In this document: positions 25,502 through 34,525 of the stretch, in pieces
Position numbering within the stretch: position 1 is the first letter of the stretch
How the letters are laid out: each line of letters begins with the position of its first letter
From: Streptomyces aureus
GTDB taxonomy: Bacteria; Actinomycetota; Actinomycetes; Streptomycetales; Streptomycetaceae
Reading direction: 5' to 3'
Length of the DNA stretch: 64,000 nt
Assembly: GCF_000725495.1 (NCBI RefSeq)
Contig: NZ_KL647041.1
Location: forward strand, 2,721 to 66,720
Position numbers and translations under genes: made by a program
Notes under the pieces: generated by a model
The model's database searches: none
What the model saw: only the letters and a program-made list of their open reading frames with translations
What the model was told of the DNA's origin: nothing

Positions 25502-26977
25502 ATGGGACGACGCAGGTCTCTTTCTCGCCTCGCACTCGCGGCCGCCGTGGCCGCCGCCGGGGCCGTCGTCGGCCCGGTGAGCGCACACGCGGCCGGTGCG
25601 ACGAGCGTGCGCGCCGACTTCAACGGCGACGGGTACGCGGACCTCGCCGTCGCGGCGCCCGAGGGCGCGGTCGGCGGGCACACCCGCGCGGGGTACGTGA
25701 GCGTCGTGTACGGCTCCTCGAAGGGGCTGGACACCACACACCGCCAGGTCATCAGTCAGAACACGACCGGTATACCCGGGGCCGCCGAGACCAACGACTA
25801 CTTCGGCTGGGGCCTGTCCTACGGCGACCTGGACGGCGACGGGTACACGGACCTGGTCGTCGGCGCCCCGAACGAGGGTGTCGGATCCGTGCCGGGAGCG
25901 GGCACCCTCACGGCCGTCTGGGGCGGAAAGGCGGGACTGTCCGGCGGAAGGGTCGTGGCGGCCGGCTCCACGTTCGACCAGGTCAGGACCCGGAACACGG
26001 CCGTCGGCGACTTCAACGGCGACGGCCGGCTCGACGTGGCCGCGGACAACCACCTGCTGACCGGCCCGTTCACCCGCACCGCCGGTGCCGCGGCGACCGG
26101 GAGCCTCGTCCTCGACACGGACGACGACATCAACAGCCCCTACCACATCGACGACATCGCCGCCGGGGACGTCGACCACGACGGCATCACCGACCTCGTC
26201 GGCCTCATCCACACCCCGGTCGAGGAATTCTGGGCGGGCGTCGGCTACCGCATCGCCTACCTCCACGGCACCAAGCAGGGGCTGAGCGACCCGGTCGAAC
26301 TGACGCGGACCGACGGCACCGACATGCCCGGCGGCTCCAGCCTCGGCATCGGCGACGTGAACAAGGACGGCTACGCCGACCTCGTCATCGGGCGTCCCGT
26401 CGACGGCCACGGTGAGGAATCCGTCGAGCCGGCGCTCCTCGGCGGGCAGGTCGGTGTGGTGTACGGCTCGGCGAGCGGACCCGACACCTCCCGTACGAAG
26501 GTGATCAACCAGAACACGGCGGGCGTGCCCGGAGTGTCCGAGAAGGGCGACGACTTCGGCCTCGGCATCTCCGTCGGCGACGTCAACGGCGACGGGTACG
26601 CGGACGTCGCCGTCGGCACCCCGGGCGAGGCCATCGGCACGCTCGCCTCGGCCGGCGGCGTGGCCGTCCTGCGCGGTTCGGCGTCCGGACTCACGGGCAG
26701 CGGCGCCGTGTCCTTCAGTCAGGACGCCACGGGTGTTCCCGGCACCGCCGAGAAGGGAGACCTCTTCGGCGGGTACACCGCGCTGGCCGACGCCAACCAT
26801 GACGGCCGTGCGGAGCTGTACGTCGCCGCGCACGGGGAGAACACCTACGACGGCGGCGTCTGGGCCTTCCGCTCCACCAGCACCGGCCCGACCGCCACCG
26901 GCTCCGTCTCCTTCGGGCCCGCCGCCCTCGGCGCGCCCGTCACCGACGCCTGGTTCGGCTACGGCCTCGCCCCCTGA
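25502..26977 (+). CDS. secreted FG-GAP (integrin-alpha-like) repeat protein
   Basis: A 491-residue exported protein. The signal peptide covers about residues 1-32 (MGRRRSLSRL, hydrophobic Ala-rich core, SAHA cleavage region). Five or more FG-GAP repeats follow, with Ca-binding loops DFNGDGYADL, DLDGDGYTDL, DFNGDGRLDV, DVNKDGYADL and DVNGDGYADV, predicted to fold as a beta-propeller. These proteins are common outside Streptomyces cells. Ligand unknown, no enzymatic domain. AGGAG precedes the ATG, and a longer frame from 25415 is rejected. No regulon operator lies in front, so it appears to be an unrelated gene inside the catabolic block. Confidence 0.85.
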   Translation: MGRRRSLSRLALAAAVAAAGAVVGPVSAHAAGATSVRADFNGDGYADLAVAAPEGAVGGHTRAGYVSVVYGSSKGLDTTHRQVISQNTTGIPGAAETNDYFGWGLSYGDLDGDGYTDLVVGAPNEGVGSVPGAGTLTAVWGGKAGLSGGRVVAAGSTFDQVRTRNTAVGDFNGDGRLDVAADNHLLTGPFTRTAGAAATGSLVLDTDDDINSPYHIDDIAAGDVDHDGITDLVGLIHTPVEEFWAGVGYRIAYLHGTKQGLSDPVELTRTDGTDMPGGSSLGIGDVNKDGYADLVIGRPVDGHGEESVEPALLGGQVGVVYGSASGPDTSRTKVINQNTAGVPGVSEKGDDFGLGISVGDVNGDGYADVAVGTPGEAIGTLASAGGVAVLRGSASGLTGSGAVSFSQDATGVPGTAEKGDLFGGYTALADANHDGRAELYVAAHGENTYDGGVWAFRSTSTGPTATGSVSFGPAALGAPVTDAWFGYGLAP

Positions 26978-27007
26978 CGCACTTCAGGGCTCTTCCGGAC
27001 AACGGCT

Positions 27008-27028
27008 CCGGCGGACATTTTCCGCCGG
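27008..27028 (+). terminator. terminator hairpin after the FG-GAP gene
   Basis: CCGGCGGA (27008-27015), CATTT loop, TCCGCCGG (27021-27028). Confidence 0.7.
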
Positions 27029-27041
27029 GGCCGCCCCTTGT

Positions 27042-27056
27042 CTGACGAGCCGTCAG
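27042..27056. promoter_or_regulatory. regulon operator copy 9
   Basis: CTGACGAGCCGTCAG, both arms perfect. Distal member of a pair with 44-bp centre spacing (about four turns). Confidence 0.8.
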
Positions 27057-27085
27057 CGACGACGATGTGCGGGTCCCATTGAAAT

Positions 27086-27100
27086 CTGACGGTCCGTCAG
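27086..27100. promoter_or_regulatory. regulon operator copy 10 (perfect palindrome)
   Basis: CTGACGGTCCGTCAG, a fully symmetric 7+1+7 palindrome and the best consensus in the window. It is 33 bp upstream of the LLM oxidoreductase start. Confidence 0.85.
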
Positions 27101-27133
27101 TCGGGCGGCCGTCGGTCAGGCAAGGGGGTCGTC

Positions 27134-28075
27134 GTGCCCGTCCCGTCCGAGGAACGTCTGTCCTACGGCATCCAGCTCCCCGTCCAGTCCCAGAGCACCA
27201 TCTACGCCGAGCCCTGGGAGACGGACGCGGGGCCGGGTGACCTCGTCGAGATCGCCCGTGCCGCCGACCGCGCCGGGTTCGCCTACATCGCGAGCTGCGA
27301 CCACGTCGCCGTACCGCGCCGGCTCGCCGACGCCATGAGCACGATCTGGTACGACCCCGTCGCCACGCTCGCCTTCCTCGCCGCCGCCACCGAGCGCGTC
27401 CAGCTGCTCAGCCATGTCGCGGTCGTCGGGCTGCGGCACCCGCTCGTCACCGCCAAGCAGTACGCGACCCTCGACCACCTCTCGGGCGGACGGCTGATCC
27501 TCGGGGTCGGCGCCGGGCACGTACGGGAGGAGTTCGAGGCGGTCGGCGCGGACTTCGAGCGCCGGGGAGAGGTCCTCGACGAGACGATCGACGCCCTGCG
27601 CGCCGCGCTCGGACCGGACGAGTACCCCGTCCACCACGGCAAACGGTACGACTTCGAGGGCCTCGGCCAGCGGCCCCGGCCCGCCCGGGAACGGGTGCCG
27701 GTGTGGGTGGGCGGCTCCTCGCCCGCCGCCGTGCGCCGGGCCGCGCTGCGCGGCGACGGCTGGTTGCCGCAGGGCGACCCGCGTGACCGGCTGCCGGCCC
27801 AGATCGCCCGGATCACCGCTCTGCGCGCCGAGGCGGGCGTCACCGGACCCCTCACGATCGGCGCCATCACCGAGCCGCTGTACGTCGGCGCGCCCGGCTG
27901 GGACGTCGGGCGGCGGACGCTGAGCGGGCCGCCCGCGGCCCTGGCCGCCTCGCTGCGGGAGTACGCCGCGATGGGCGTCCACCAGATACAGGTGCGGTTC
28001 CGCAGCCGGAGCCGTGACGAACTCCTCGACCAGATCAGCGCGTTCGGCGCGGACGTCGCGCCCCACCTCGCTTAA
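27134..28075 (+). CDS. LLM-class F420-dependent oxidoreductase
   Basis: A 313-residue luciferase-like monooxygenase-fold protein, a TIM barrel that in actinobacteria normally binds F420. Marks are the N-terminal YGIQLPVQ strand, CDHVAVPRR, VVGLRHPLVTAKQYATLDHLSGGRLILGVGAGH and VPVWVGGSSPAAVRRAA, the usual cofactor-phosphate loop. These enzymes reduce or oxidise C=C, C=O or alcohol groups. The GTG start follows AGGGGG with a 7-nt spacer. It is the first gene of a two-gene operon with the SDR (11-bp gap), under an operator pair. FbiC, needed to make F420, is encoded at 40611-43205. Substrate unknown. Confidence 0.85.
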   Translation: MPVPSEERLSYGIQLPVQSQSTIYAEPWETDAGPGDLVEIARAADRAGFAYIASCDHVAVPRRLADAMSTIWYDPVATLAFLAAATERVQLLSHVAVVGLRHPLVTAKQYATLDHLSGGRLILGVGAGHVREEFEAVGADFERRGEVLDETIDALRAALGPDEYPVHHGKRYDFEGLGQRPRPARERVPVWVGGSSPAAVRRAALRGDGWLPQGDPRDRLPAQIARITALRAEAGVTGPLTIGAITEPLYVGAPGWDVGRRTLSGPPAALAASLREYAAMGVHQIQVRFRSRSRDELLDQISAFGADVAPHLA

Positions 28076-28086
28076 GGAGTCAGGGC

Positions 28087-28863
28087 ATGGGCAAGCTGGA
28101 CGGACGGGTCGTCCTCATCACCGGCGCGGCGCGCGGGCAGGGCGAACAGGAGGCGCGGCTCTTCGCCGCGGAGGGCGCGCGCGTGGCCGTCGCGGACGTG
28201 CTCGACGACCAGGGGGAGAAGCTGGCCGAGGAGATCGGCGCGGTCTACGTCCACCTCGACGTGAGCCGGGAGGAGGACTGGACGGCGGCCGTCGCCTCCG
28301 TCAAGGCCGCCTACGGGCGGATCGACGGGCTGGTCAACAACGCGGGCATCCTGCGCTTCAACGCCCTCGTCGACACCCCGCTCGACGAGTTCCTGCAGGT
28401 CGTGCAGGTCAACCAGGTCGGGGTGTTCCTCGGCATCAAGACCCTCGCGCCCGAGATCGCCGAGGCCGGCGGCGGGACGATCGTGAACACGGCGTCCTTC
28501 ACGGGGCTGACGGGCATGGCGTACGTGGGCGCGTACGCGGCGACCAAGCACGCCATCGTCGGGCTGACCCGGGTGGCGGCGCTGGAACTCGCGGAGAAGG
28601 GGATCCGGGTCAACGCGGTCTGCCCCGGCGCCGTCGACACGGCCATGAGCAATCCGGCGCAGCTCTCCCCGGGCCAGGACGCCGAGGAGGCCTCGGGGGC
28701 CCTCGACGCGTTCTACTCCAAGCTGGTGCCGCTCGGCCGGATCGGCCGGCCCGAGGACGTGGCGAGGCTCGCCCTGTTCCTGACCGGCGAGGACTCCGCG
28801 TACATCACCGGCCAGCCCTTCGTGATCGACGGCGGCTGGCTCGCGGGCGTGAGCGTTCTCTGA
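28087..28863 (+). CDS. SDR oxidoreductase (hydroxysteroid/3-hydroxyacyl dehydrogenase type)
   Basis: A 258-residue classical short-chain dehydrogenase. It has cofactor motif TGAARGQG (13-20), Asp near 42 suggesting NAD preference, NNAG near 85, catalytic Ser in TASFTG, YAATK, and the C-terminal VIDGGW. It belongs with enzymes annotated as 3-alpha- or 20-beta-hydroxysteroid dehydrogenases and FabG3. The reaction would be reversible oxidation of a secondary alcohol to a ketone. AAGGAG with an 8-nt spacer precedes the ATG. It is second in the operon with the LLM oxidoreductase. Operator copy 11 overlaps its stop codon. Confidence 0.9.
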   Translation: MGKLDGRVVLITGAARGQGEQEARLFAAEGARVAVADVLDDQGEKLAEEIGAVYVHLDVSREEDWTAAVASVKAAYGRIDGLVNNAGILRFNALVDTPLDEFLQVVQVNQVGVFLGIKTLAPEIAEAGGGTIVNTASFTGLTGMAYVGAYAATKHAIVGLTRVAALELAEKGIRVNAVCPGAVDTAMSNPAQLSPGQDAEEASGALDAFYSKLVPLGRIGRPEDVARLALFLTGEDSAYITGQPFVIDGGWLAGVSVL

Positions 28864-28874
28864 CGGTGTATCAG
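28860..28874. promoter_or_regulatory. regulon operator copy 11
   Basis: CTGACGGTGTATCAG, one mismatch in the right arm. It overlaps the SDR stop codon and pairs with copy 12 at 60-bp centre spacing. Confidence 0.7.
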
Positions 28875-28919
28875 CTATTGACGGTCCATGCGCGTGGTGG
28901 AACAGTCGGCTCAATGAAT

Positions 28920-28934
28920 CTGACGGTATGTCAG
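28920..28934. promoter_or_regulatory. regulon operator copy 12
   Basis: CTGACGGTATGTCAG, both arms perfect. It is 27 bp upstream of the TTG start of the second LLM gene. Confidence 0.8.
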
Positions 28935-28961
28935 ATAACTGGATGGGGACGGTGAACCGCC

Positions 28962-30080
28962 TTGGAATTCGGGCTCTTTGTACAGGGATACGTGGGTAAG
29001 CGGGCCGAGACCGACCCGCTCGCGGAGCACAAGGCGCTGATGGAGGAGACCGAGTACGTCATCCAGGCGGACCGGTCCAACTTCAAGTACGCCTGGGCCT
29101 CCGAGCACCACTTCCTGGAGGAGTACTCGCACCTGTCGGCCAACGACGTCTACCTCGGCTACCTCGCGCACGCCACCGACCGCATCCACCTCGGCTCCGG
29201 CATCTTCAACCCGCTCGCCCAGGTCAACCACCCGGTCAAGGTCGCCGAGAAGGTCGCCATGCTCGACCATCTCACCGGCAACCGCTTCGAGTTCGGGTCG
29301 GGACGCGGCGCCGGCTCGCACGAGATCCTCGGCTTCCTCCCCGGCATCACCGACATGAACCACACGAAGGAGATCTGGGAGGAGACCATCGCCGAGTTCC
29401 CGAAGATGTGGCTCCAGGACGAGTACGTGGGCTTCCAGGGCAAGCACTGGTCGCTGCCGCCGCGCAAGATCCTGCCCAAGCCGTACGGGAAGTCCCACCC
29501 CGCGATGTGGTACGCCGCCGGGTCGCCGCCCTCGTACGCCATGGCCGCCCGCAAGGGCCTCGGTGTGCTCGGCTTCAGCGTGCAGAAGGTCGCCGACATG
29601 GAATGGGTCCTGGAGCAGTACAAGACCGCCGTCGTGGACGCCGAGCCCATCGGGGACTTCGTCAACGACAACGTGATGGTGACGACCACCGCGATCTGCG
29701 CGCCCACCCACGACGAGGCCATCCGGATCGCGGTCGGCGGCGGGCTGCACTACCTGCCCTCCCTCGTCTTCCGCTACCACGACACCTTCCCGCGCCCCGA
29801 GGGCTTCCCGGTCTGGCCCGAGACCCTCCCCGAGTACAACGCGGAGTTCGTCGAGCTGCTCATCGAGGAGGAGCTGCTGATCTGCGGCGACCCGGACGAG
29901 GTGCTCACGCAGTGCAAGCGCTGGGAGCAGGCCGGCGCCGACCAGCTCAGCTTCGGACTGCCCGTCGGCGTCCCCAAGGAGGAGACCCTCCAGACGATCC
30001 GGCTCATCGGCGAGCACGTCATCCCGAAGATCGACACGGACCCGGTGCACCGCACCACCCGCTTCCGCCAAGCCGTCTAG
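28962..30080 (+). CDS. LLM-class flavin/F420 oxidoreductase
   Basis: A 372-residue luciferase-like oxidoreductase of the longer bacterial-luciferase type. Marks are the N-terminal MEFGLFVQGYVG, ASEHHFLEEYSHL, GSGIFNPLAQVNHPVKVAEKVAMLDHL and RFEFGSGRGAG. It probably uses reduced flavin or F420. The start is TTG: the two nearby ATG/GTG codons are in other frames, and conservation begins at this Met. It heads an operon with the D-aminoacylase-like amidohydrolase (14-bp gap) and the aldehyde dehydrogenase (GTGA overlap), controlled by operators 11 and 12. Confidence 0.85.
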   Translation: MEFGLFVQGYVGKRAETDPLAEHKALMEETEYVIQADRSNFKYAWASEHHFLEEYSHLSANDVYLGYLAHATDRIHLGSGIFNPLAQVNHPVKVAEKVAMLDHLTGNRFEFGSGRGAGSHEILGFLPGITDMNHTKEIWEETIAEFPKMWLQDEYVGFQGKHWSLPPRKILPKPYGKSHPAMWYAAGSPPSYAMAARKGLGVLGFSVQKVADMEWVLEQYKTAVVDAEPIGDFVNDNVMVTTTAICAPTHDEAIRIAVGGGLHYLPSLVFRYHDTFPRPEGFPVWPETLPEYNAEFVELLIEEELLICGDPDEVLTQCKRWEQAGADQLSFGLPVGVPKEETLQTIRLIGEHVIPKIDTDPVHRTTRFRQAV

Positions 30081-30094
30081 GGGGTACTCCCGCG

Positions 30095-31825
30095 ATGCTC
30101 GACCACGTGATCAGGGGCGCGACCGTCGTGGACGGGACGGGAGCGCCCGGGTACACCGCGGACGTGGGGATCCGGGACGGCCGCATCGCCGTGACCGGCA
30201 CGGTCACCGAGCCGTCCCGGACGAGCGAGGACGCGCACGGGCTGGTCCTCGCCCCCGGCTTCGTGGACCCGCACACCCACTACGACGCCCAGCTGTTCTG
30301 GGACCCGTACGCGACCCCGTCCCTCAACCACGGCGTCACCACGGTCGCGGGCGGCAACTGCGGGTTCACCCTCGCCCCGCTGAACCCCGGCCGCCCCGAG
30401 GACGCCGACTACACGCGCCGCATGCTGTCCAAGGTCGAGGGTATGTCCCTGGTCGCCCTGGAGGAGGGCGCGCCCTGGAACTGGCACACCTTCGGGGAGT
30501 ACCTGGACGCCCTGGAGGGCCGCATCGCCGTCAACGCCGGCTTCATGGTGGGCCACTGCGCGCTGCGCCGGTACGTGATGGGCCCCGACGCGGTCGGCGG
30601 ACAGCCGACCCGGGAACAACTCGACGCCATGCTGCGGCTGTTCCACGAGGCCATGGAAGCCGGGGCCTGGGGCCTGTCCACCACCCAGTCCTCCACCCAC
30701 TCCGACGGCGACGGCCGGCCCGTCGCCTCCCGGCACGCAGAGCCCGCCGAACTCCTCGCCCTGGCCCGGGCCGTGGGGGAGCACGAGGGCACCCAGATCG
30801 AGGCGATCACCGCCGGCTGCCTGGACCGGTTCAGCGACGCCGAGATCGACCTGTTCGTGGAGATGAGCGCGGCCGCGGGCCGCCCGCTCAACTGGAACGT
30901 CCTGACCATCGACTCCGCCGTCCCCGAGCGCGTCCCGCGCCAGCTGGAGGCGAGCGAACGCGCCCGCAAGGCCGGCGGCCGGGTCGTCGCGCTCACCATG
31001 CCGATCCTCACCCCGATGAACATGTCGCTGGGCACCTTCTGCGCGCTGAACCTGATCCCCGGCTGGGGACCGGTCCTCGCGCTGCCCGTGCCCGAGCGCA
31101 TCGCGAGGCTCCGCGACCCCGCGGTCCGCGCCGAGATGCTCGCGCGGGCCCGGAGCAAGGAGGCGGGCGTCTTCCGGCGGCTCGCCGACTTCGGTCGGTA
31201 CGTCATCGGCGACACCTACTGCGCGGCCAACGAGGGCCTGACCGGGCGCGTGGTGCGCGACATCGCCGCCGAACGCGGCCTGGAACCCTTCGCCTGCCTG
31301 GTGGAGATCTGCGCCGCCGACGAACTGCGTACGGTGCTGTGGCCCATGCCCACCGACAACGACCCGGACTCCTGGACCCTCCGCGCCGAGACCTGGCGGC
31401 ACGAGGACGTCCTGCTCGGCGGCTCCGACGCGGGCGCCCATCTGGACCGCATGTGCGGAGCCCCGTACACCACCCGGTTCCTCGGCGACTGTCTGCGCGG
31501 CCGCGGGCTCACCTCCCTGGAAGCCGCCGTGAAGATGCTCACGGACGATCCCGCGCGGCTGTTCGGCCTGCGCGACCGCGGACGGATCGAGGTGGGATTC
31601 CATGCGGACCTGGTGCTCTTCGACCCGGAGCGCATCGACGCCGGCAAGGCCACACTGGTGCACGACCTGCCGGGAGACAGTCCGCGGCTGGACTCCCGGG
31701 CGATCGGCGTGAACGCCGTGTGGGTCAACGGGGTGGAGGCCATCCGCGACGACGTGGTCACCGGCGCGGTGCCCGGACGGGTCCTGCGGTCGGGCCGCGA
31801 CACCCGCACGGTGAGCACCCGGTGA
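30095..31825 (+). CDS. amidohydrolase-3 (N-acyl-D-amino-acid deacylase-like)
   Basis: A 576-residue metallo-hydrolase. The metal-binding start of the barrel is GFVDPHTHYDAQLFWDP near residue 60, then GVTTVAGGNCGFTLAP near 85 and GGSDAGAHLDRMCGAPY near 445, with the urease-like beta-sandwich made by the two ends. Named relatives are D-aminoacylases, but many members in lipid operons have unknown amide, lactone or cyclic substrates. The ATG at 30095 follows the LLM stop by 14 bp with a weak GGGGG. The stop overlaps the aldehyde dehydrogenase GTG. In this operon it may open a ring amide or lactone; that is inference. Confidence 0.85.
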   Translation: MLDHVIRGATVVDGTGAPGYTADVGIRDGRIAVTGTVTEPSRTSEDAHGLVLAPGFVDPHTHYDAQLFWDPYATPSLNHGVTTVAGGNCGFTLAPLNPGRPEDADYTRRMLSKVEGMSLVALEEGAPWNWHTFGEYLDALEGRIAVNAGFMVGHCALRRYVMGPDAVGGQPTREQLDAMLRLFHEAMEAGAWGLSTTQSSTHSDGDGRPVASRHAEPAELLALARAVGEHEGTQIEAITAGCLDRFSDAEIDLFVEMSAAAGRPLNWNVLTIDSAVPERVPRQLEASERARKAGGRVVALTMPILTPMNMSLGTFCALNLIPGWGPVLALPVPERIARLRDPAVRAEMLARARSKEAGVFRRLADFGRYVIGDTYCAANEGLTGRVVRDIAAERGLEPFACLVEICAADELRTVLWPMPTDNDPDSWTLRAETWRHEDVLLGGSDAGAHLDRMCGAPYTTRFLGDCLRGRGLTSLEAAVKMLTDDPARLFGLRDRGRIEVGFHADLVLFDPERIDAGKATLVHDLPGDSPRLDSRAIGVNAVWVNGVEAIRDDVVTGAVPGRVLRSGRDTRTVSTR

Positions 31826-33285
31826 CCGCCGCCGAGAGCGCTGAGCAGCGCCTGTTCGTCGGCGGCGCGTGGGTGGCGCCCGACCACGGGTTCCACGAGG
31901 TACGGGACCCCGCGACCGAGCAGGTGGTCGGGCTCGCCCCCGAGGCGTCCCGGGCCCAGGTGCACGCGGCCGCGGCGGCGGCCCGCGAGGCACTCGGACC
32001 CTGGTCGCGCACCCCCGCCGGGGAACGGGCCGCCGTCCTCGACCGGGCGGCCGACGTCATCCGGCGCAACCTCGTGCCGTACGCCGCCCTCGCCCAGGCG
32101 GAGAGCGGTGCCACCACCGGGACGGCGCGCGGCATGCAGGTCGGGGTCGGGATGGCCCGCTTCCGCCGCTACGCCCGGCCCGAGCCCGTCGAGACGGCGC
32201 TGCCGCCGCAGATCAACGAGGCGGGCCCGTTCGGCCCGGCCGCCGTGATGGGCGCGCTGGCCGTGCGCCGGCCCGTCGGCGTGATCACCTGCATCACCTC
32301 GTACAACAACCCGTGGGCCAACCCGGCCGGCAAGATCGCCCCCGCGCTGGCGATGGGCAACACCGTGGTGGTCAAGCCCGCCCCGCAGGACCCGCTCTCC
32401 GTCTACCGGATGGCCGAGGCGCTCGAGGCCGCGGGCGTGCCGCCGGGCGTGGTGAACGTGGTCGGCGGCTCGACCGCCGAGTCCGGCGAGGCGGCGGTCG
32501 ACTCCCCGGACGTCGACATGGTCAGCTTCACCGGCTCGACCGCGGTCGGCCGGCGGATCGCCGAGGTGTGCGGGCGCGGGATGAAACGCCAGCTCATGGA
32601 ACTGGGCGGCAAGGGCGCGGCGATCGTCTTCGAGGACGCCGACCTCGCCTCGGCGGTGTCCGGCATCGGCACGACCTTCTCCTTCTACAGCGGCCAGATC
32701 TGCACGGCGCCCACGCGGGTGCTGGTGCAGCGGTCCGTCCACGACCGGCTGATCGAGCAACTCGCCTCCTACGCGGGACGCTTGAAGGTCGGCGATCCAC
32801 GGGACCGGGACACGGTCGTCGGACCGGTCATCTCCGCGGCCCACCGCGACCGCGTCGAGTCGTACGTCGAACTCGGCCGCAAGGAGGGCGCGCGGATCGT
32901 GACGGGCGGCGAACGCCCGCCCCTGCCCACCGGGTTCTACGTCGCCCCCACCCTTCTCGCCGACTGCACACCGGACATGAGGGTCGTCAGGGAGGAGATC
33001 TTCGGGCCGGTCGTCGTCGTGCTGCCCTTCGACGACGAGGAGGAGGCGATCGCCCTCGCCGACGACAGCGACTACGGACTGATCGACTACGTCTGGTCCG
33101 GTGACGTGGCTCGCGCCTTCCGCGTGGCCGGCCGGCTGCGCGCGGGCGGCGTCGGCGTCAACACCGTCGGCCGGAACATGGAGGCCCCCTTCGGCGGCTT
33201 CAAGCAGAGCGGGGTGGGGCGAGATGTGGGCTCCTACGCGCTGCACGCGTACAGCGAGACTCAGGCGATCGTGTGGCCGGGGTGA
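31822..33285 (+). CDS. aldehyde dehydrogenase family protein
   Basis: A 487-residue NAD(P)-dependent aldehyde dehydrogenase that oxidises an aldehyde to an acid. It has cofactor region ITSYNNPWANPAGKIAPALA, SFTGSTAVGRRI, catalytic Glu in MELGGKGA and catalytic Cys in YSGQICTAPTR, and the C-terminal NTVGRNMEAPFGGFKQSGVGRD. The GTG start overlaps the preceding TGA (GTGA). It is the last gene of the LLM-amidohydrolase-ALDH operon. In the scheme it could oxidise an aldehyde released by the LLM or by retro-aldol cleavage; that is inference. Confidence 0.9.
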   Translation: MTAAESAEQRLFVGGAWVAPDHGFHEVRDPATEQVVGLAPEASRAQVHAAAAAAREALGPWSRTPAGERAAVLDRAADVIRRNLVPYAALAQAESGATTGTARGMQVGVGMARFRRYARPEPVETALPPQINEAGPFGPAAVMGALAVRRPVGVITCITSYNNPWANPAGKIAPALAMGNTVVVKPAPQDPLSVYRMAEALEAAGVPPGVVNVVGGSTAESGEAAVDSPDVDMVSFTGSTAVGRRIAEVCGRGMKRQLMELGGKGAAIVFEDADLASAVSGIGTTFSFYSGQICTAPTRVLVQRSVHDRLIEQLASYAGRLKVGDPRDRDTVVGPVISAAHRDRVESYVELGRKEGARIVTGGERPPLPTGFYVAPTLLADCTPDMRVVREEIFGPVVVVLPFDDEEEAIALADDSDYGLIDYVWSGDVARAFRVAGRLRAGGVGVNTVGRNMEAPFGGFKQSGVGRDVGSYALHAYSETQAIVWPG

Positions 33286-33390
33286 TGTGAAGTGACGTGG
33301 ATCGAGGTGAGGGGTCGGTTCGCCGGGGCGGCTTGAGCCATGGGCGCCGAGTCCTGCCGAGGGGCGTACGCCTGTGCGAGGATGCGGGAC

Positions 33391-34455
33391 ATGGTCGGCT
33401 ATGCGGTGAGTTTCCTGCTCGGCCTGGGGGTGAACCGGCTCTTCGTGACGGTCCGCCGGCGTCGGCGCACCACGGTCGAGCTGCGCGCGTCCTTGGCGCA
33501 ATCGGTGACCGACTTCGGGGAGGAACTGGCCCGCCTGGAGCTCGACGTGAGCGGCCCGGACGTCACCCTCGCCGTTCTGGACGAGTACCGGGCGGCGCTG
33601 GAGGCGTACGACCGGGCCGGCTCGGCGCGCGCGGAACACGACGTGCTGGCCGCCCTGCAGGACGGCCGCGCGGCCATGATCCGTCTCGGTGCCCGCCGGC
33701 AGGGCCGCCCCGTTCCCATCGACGCCCTCCCTCCCGCCGCCCCCGGCCGTCCGCGGCCGCTCACCGCCACCGGCGAACGCCATGTGTCCGGCGGCCGGGG
33801 CGACGGCAGTACCGAAGTGCTCATCGACCGGCCCGAACCCGGCCGTCCTGCCCTGCTGGAGATCGATGCCACCGGCGGGGGCAGATTCGAGGTCAAGTCC
33901 ATGACGAGCACCGAGGAGGGCACCCGCACCGACGAGGCCCTGATCTGGACGTACGGCGAGTACCACGGCCGACGTCACCTGCCCGTGGACCCCACCCATC
34001 TGCTCGTCACCGCCGACTCCGGCGGCGACGACCGCCGCTGGTCGGTCCGGGTCGCCCCGCTGTCGGCCGCGACGGTCCTCACCCCCGAACACCGCGGCCA
34101 CGGCGACGAAGTGCTCCGTTACGACGGCGGCCCGGCGGTGCTCACCGTCCAGCTCCGGACCACCTACCCCAGGAAGGTCCGCTATCTGTGCGGCCGGTGC
34201 CTGACGTTCCGGTCCGACTGTCGCTGCCGCCCGCCCGCGTGGCCCCGGGGCACCCCGCGTGACGACCGGTTCGAGCTCGAGTACGGGTGGGGTGCCGGGC
34301 ACTACGCGCTGCGGCTGCCACGCCCCGGCTTCCTGGTCATCCAGGACCAGGGCGGCGACGGCGCCTGGTACCTCACCACCCAGCCCGTGGACATCCCGCC
34401 GCCCGCCCTCCCCGCGGTGCTCGGGCGGCTCGGGCGGCTCGGACGCCGCCGTTGA
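33391..34455 (+). CDS. membrane-anchored hypothetical protein with Cys-rich knuckle
   Basis: A 354-residue protein I do not recognise. An N-terminal hydrophobic segment (VGYAVSFLLGLGVNRLFVTV) followed by RRRRR suggests a single signal anchor. Next come a short helical region, a Pro-rich linker near residue 120, and beta-rich domains. A cysteine cluster, CGRCLTFRSDCRC, lies near residue 270 and could bind Zn. GAGG precedes the ATG at 33391; an in-frame ATG 9 bp earlier is possible. It sits just after the catabolic operon without an operator of its own. No function assigned. Confidence 0.65.
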   Translation: MVGYAVSFLLGLGVNRLFVTVRRRRRTTVELRASLAQSVTDFGEELARLELDVSGPDVTLAVLDEYRAALEAYDRAGSARAEHDVLAALQDGRAAMIRLGARRQGRPVPIDALPPAAPGRPRPLTATGERHVSGGRGDGSTEVLIDRPEPGRPALLEIDATGGGRFEVKSMTSTEEGTRTDEALIWTYGEYHGRRHLPVDPTHLLVTADSGGDDRRWSVRVAPLSAATVLTPEHRGHGDEVLRYDGGPAVLTVQLRTTYPRKVRYLCGRCLTFRSDCRCRPPAWPRGTPRDDRFELEYGWGAGHYALRLPRPGFLVIQDQGGDGAWYLTTQPVDIPPPALPAVLGRLGRLGRRR

Positions 34456-34525
34456 GCGCGCCGTGGTCCGGGGCGCGGGACCCAGATGCCGTGGCAGGCG
34501 CAGAGCACGGCGAGGCCGCGGGCCG

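Noticed and set aside
28878..28892. TTGACGGTCCATGCG, half of the operator
   Set aside because: Left half resembles the motif but the right arm is lost; not counted.
24065..33285. Catabolic block considered as a biosynthetic gene cluster
   Set aside because: No PKS, NRPS, terpene cyclase or precursor peptide; the enzyme set fits beta-oxidation-like degradation.
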